Shown here: positions 62,801-64,000 of the stretch, piece by piece
Numbering within the stretch: position 1 is the stretch's first letter
Layout of the letters: every line of letters begins with the position of its first letter
Source: Rhodothermales bacterium
GTDB taxonomy: Bacteria > Bacteroidota > Rhodothermia > Rhodothermales > VXPQ01
Direction: 5' to 3'
DNA length: 64,000 nt
NCBI GenBank assembly: GCA_022821845.1
Contig: JAJECT010000005.1
Coordinates: 41,322 to 105,321 of the forward strand
Notes under the pieces: generated by a model
Told to the model about the DNA's origin: nothing
The model's database searches: none
Seen by the model: only the letters and a program-made list of their open reading frames with translations
Translations under genes and position numbers: made by a program

Positions 62801-64000
62801 GGACGACCTGGACGCGGACAACGAAAACGTAACGATTACGCATGCGGTAAGCGGCTACGCGGGCGTAGCGGGCGGTCCGACGGTCGTAGCCACCGTGGAG
62901 GACGACGACGAACCGGCGCCGGAGGTCTCTTTCGCTTCGTCGGCGTCGAGCGCAGGCGAGGGCGCGGGCTCCGTGAACGTCGCGGTGAACCTCGATCCGG
63001 CGCCGCAGGCCCCCCTCACGCTGCGCTACGCGACCGGCGGCACGGCGACGGCGGGCATAGACTACGGCGTCGCCACCCTCGGGACCGTCGTGGCGAGCGC
63101 GAACGCCGCCTCCGTAACCATTCCGGTAACGCTCGCCGACGACAGCGAGGACGAGCCGAACGAGACCATCGTCCTCACGCTGGCGGATAGCGGAGACTAT
63201 CTGCTGGGAACTGTCAAAAGCCATACGCTGACCATTACGGACAACGACGAGGCGGGGGGCGACGGTGGAGGAGGCGGTGGCGGCGGCGATCCGACCGAGG
63301 TTACGCTGTCCGTTGCCCCGAACCCCGTGACGGAAGGCGAGGAGGCGACCGTTACGGTTACGCTCTCGCAGGCGGCCCCCGGCGCGGTAACCATACCGCT
63401 CGTTGCGACGGCGGGCGCCGCCGAAGAAGGAGACTATGCCGCGCCTGCCGCTATAGTTGTCGCCGCGAACGCAACAAGCGGGACGGGCGCGATCGCGACG
63501 GTGGCGGACGCGGACCTGGACGACGAAACGTTCACCGTAGCCCTCGGAACCCTGATCGCAGACTTTCCCGGGGGCGCGCAAGGGGCGTCCGTCGAGGTGA
63601 CGATCATAGACGACACCCGCGTGGCGGTGGTGGAGCTCGAACCTGCGGAGGGCGACGCGGCGAACGGGCAGAAGCAGGGGTCGCAAGCGTCCGCGCCGGG
63701 GTTCGGCGACGCGACGTCCGCCCAGGAGGAAATCCCGACGGCCTTCGCGCTCGAGCAGAACTATCCGAACCCCTTCAATCCGGTTACGACCATCGAGTTT
63801 GCGCTCGCGAGGACGCAGCGCGTAACGCTGGCGGTGTACGACCTGCTGGGGCAAAAGGTGCGGACGCTCGTGGACGGCGTACGCCCGGCGGCGCGCTACC
63901 GCGCTGCGTTCGACGCCTCGGGCCTCGCCAGCGGCACGTATCTCTACGTCCTCCAGACGGAAGAACAAACCGCCGTCAGGAAAATGGCGCTGATGAAGTA
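59802..64000 (+). CDS. Giant Calx-beta-repeat protein with T9SS C-terminal sorting domain (stop codon cut by window end)
   Basis: An open frame of 1399 codons; the window ends after TA of its stop codon, so the protein appears complete. Signal peptide MKPGFRIFAALALALCAAPAYGQ. Then come roughly eight Calx-beta-like repeats of about 100-150 residues, marked by phrases such as TEGETGEITFSLSRALS, VTLSVAPNPVTEGEEATVTV, FDRSTWSAPQPVTVTAVDDG and ending ITDNDKAG or IDDDP; these are Ca2+-binding beta sandwiches. Two adjacent repeats (about 62.27-62.59 and 62.60-62.91 kb) are nearly the same, a recent duplication. A Gly-rich linker lies at about 1151. The type IX sorting tail starts at 1314 (FALEQNYPNPFNPVTTIEF) and ends ASGTYLYVLQTEEQTAVRKM. 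Predicted cell-surface or secreted adhesin-like protein. Confidence 0.9.
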   Translation, partial: MKPGFRIFAALALALCAAPAYGQVSPPALDAARSALDDAPTSRTEAPASRTEGDNGKIVIWNPENKIKEGKSASWTVSLLKQPTGDVTVTITTATPIVIDTDPDANGNQNTLIFTTSDWNTRKTIRVTAPHDHNNDDESGLIKYEAKGGGYDGKRVWMNIRTKDDDDFPELKVDITNPITEGETGEITFSLSRALSRRIGFYIDTLKRACGGAGLAGQPLLTCPPGAQAADRKELAFSGPNPKATRVYIDAGDVTKTIAIEALADTEQEPTEIILLRLRFLFYGHGGIPQKNVCRDCIIDPATPPYAYAHYHVDGKLDGALWPIQIKDDSQQIMLRANPSPVMEGAKGFYQAKLATQPTADVTVTVSGAYGTDLTVDTDDTASGDQNTLTFTRSSWNVWRMVDVAAGHDDDIRDETVTLTHTAAGGGYDGKTADIVLNIEDDDFVGITVTASNGSTEVSESGATDTYTVALGSRPAHEVTVNLQATAGVTTNDQLGPSATLRFPPAAWDTPQTVTVAAVDDGADNPGGGRSATITHTSSSADAAYHGLSIDDVSVTIIDDDPTKVTLSTPDATATEGDPSDPAEIRLTLNRGLVAGEKLDIPLHFSRGTLGTDFTLSKPAEAGATLASNTVTFTGPTSGTTARFATLAVTALKDADTQDQTINVSIPASSERGSPKLVATGLAGGAIGTRTGSGDILFTDHDEPVVSFATPTARTSEAAGTVIVTINIAPPPSKDLTFQDAFEFSGTATPGEDYEWAVGDLSKAGAFAISSHNPSIDIPVTIIDDPVAEGDETLVITLKDGVNYIPGAPNVHTLTITDNDKAGVTVAPRSLSLAEGGPPGKYTFVLDTEPSGAVTVTPTSSDPGAVTVAPGTLRFDRSTWSAPQPVTVTAVDDGDADNENVTITHAISGYAGVPDGPKVVVTVDDDEIPTAPGVDAGKLSVDLKEGGPKDTYTLVLRTDPGGAVTVTPRSSDPGAVTVSGALTFDSSNWNEEQTVTLAPQDDLDADNENVTITHAVSGYAGVAGGPTVVATVEDDDEPAPEVSFASSASSAGEGAGSVNVAVNLDPAPQAPLTLRYATGGTATAGIDYGVATLGTVVASANAASVTIPVTLADDSEDEPNETIVLTLADSGDYLLGTVKSHTLTITDNDEAGGDGGGGGGGGDPTEVTLSVAPNPVTEGEEATVTVTLSQAAPGAVTIPLVATAGAAEEGDYAAPAAIVVAANATSGTGAIATVADADLDDETFTVALGTLIADFPGGAQGASVEVTIIDDTRVAVVELEPAEGDAANGQKQGSQASAPGFGDATSAQEEIPTAFALEQNYPNPFNPVTTIEFALARTQRVTLAVYDLLGQKVRTLVDGVRPAARYRAAFDASGLASGTYLYVLQTEEQTAVRKMALMK

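Noticed and set aside
62241..63968. A 575-codon Arg-rich minus-strand frame near the window end
   Set aside because: It is antisense to the Calx-beta/T9SS gene, whose signal peptide, repeats and sorting tail all lie in one plus-strand frame.

Overview
The window looks like chromosomal DNA of a high-GC member of the Bacteroidota/Rhodothermota lineage, most likely a marine Rhodothermales-type bacterium. This rests on gene content, not a database search. The lineage markers are a SusC/SusD pair, a PorQ-like type IX secretion (T9SS) protein, a T9SS C-terminal sorting domain with the NYPNPFNP motif, an enlarged SecA, DUF4249-like lipoproteins paired with TonB receptors, and ASPIC/UnbV repeat lipoproteins. 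Few genes have Shine-Dalgarno sequences and many neighbours overlap by 1-4 bases.

Layout. 1-7482: the 3' end of pyrB, an RND efflux permease without visible partner subunits, a GPP34 (GOLPH3-like)-cytochrome P450 fusion, and an FAD oxidoreductase. 7658-17066: mostly housekeeping genes: a small hypothetical gene, an HsdR-N-like protein, cysQ, a DtxR/MntR regulator, tRNA-Gln(TTG), prs, the L25 gene, pth, a membrane pyrophosphatase, a 2-oxoacid dehydrogenase E2, and a tyrosine recombinase lacking both catalytic arginines. A 254-bp MITE-like element lies directly after that recombinase. 17341-25965: porQ, a two-gene AAA ATPase/TOPRIM-like module (candidate defence), a tandem triplication of DUF4249-like lipoprotein genes, and a TonB receptor. 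26145-34571: secA, recN, a phosphohexomutase, msrA and a lipoprotein aldose epimerase. 34577-36492: a candidate restriction-modification pair made of a NotI-family nuclease and a D12-class adenine methylase. 36648-39110: an MBL hydrolase, a MetE-like protein and an FKBP lipoprotein.

39333-47217 reads as a fructan-utilisation locus: secreted GH32 enzyme, sugar porter, SusC, SusD, then a terminator. After it come a perfect-inverted-repeat hairpin, a 47-bp motif that recurs near 59.6 kb, and a stand-alone TonB plug lipoprotein. 48076-51230 is a second receptor/DUF4249-like pair. 51468-58189 holds two overlapping ASPIC/UnbV lipoprotein genes. The window ends with an AAA_14/DUF4143 ATPase and a 1399-residue Calx-beta protein with a T9SS sorting tail; only the last base of its stop codon is missing.

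The most unusual items are the GPP34-P450 fusion with an atypical I helix beside an FAD oxidoreductase, the ATPase/TOPRIM-like pair, the NotI-like nuclease with an adenine methylase, the catalytically degenerate recombinase next to a MITE with 4-bp target duplications, the end-conserved DUF4249 triplication, and the barrel-less plug lipoprotein.
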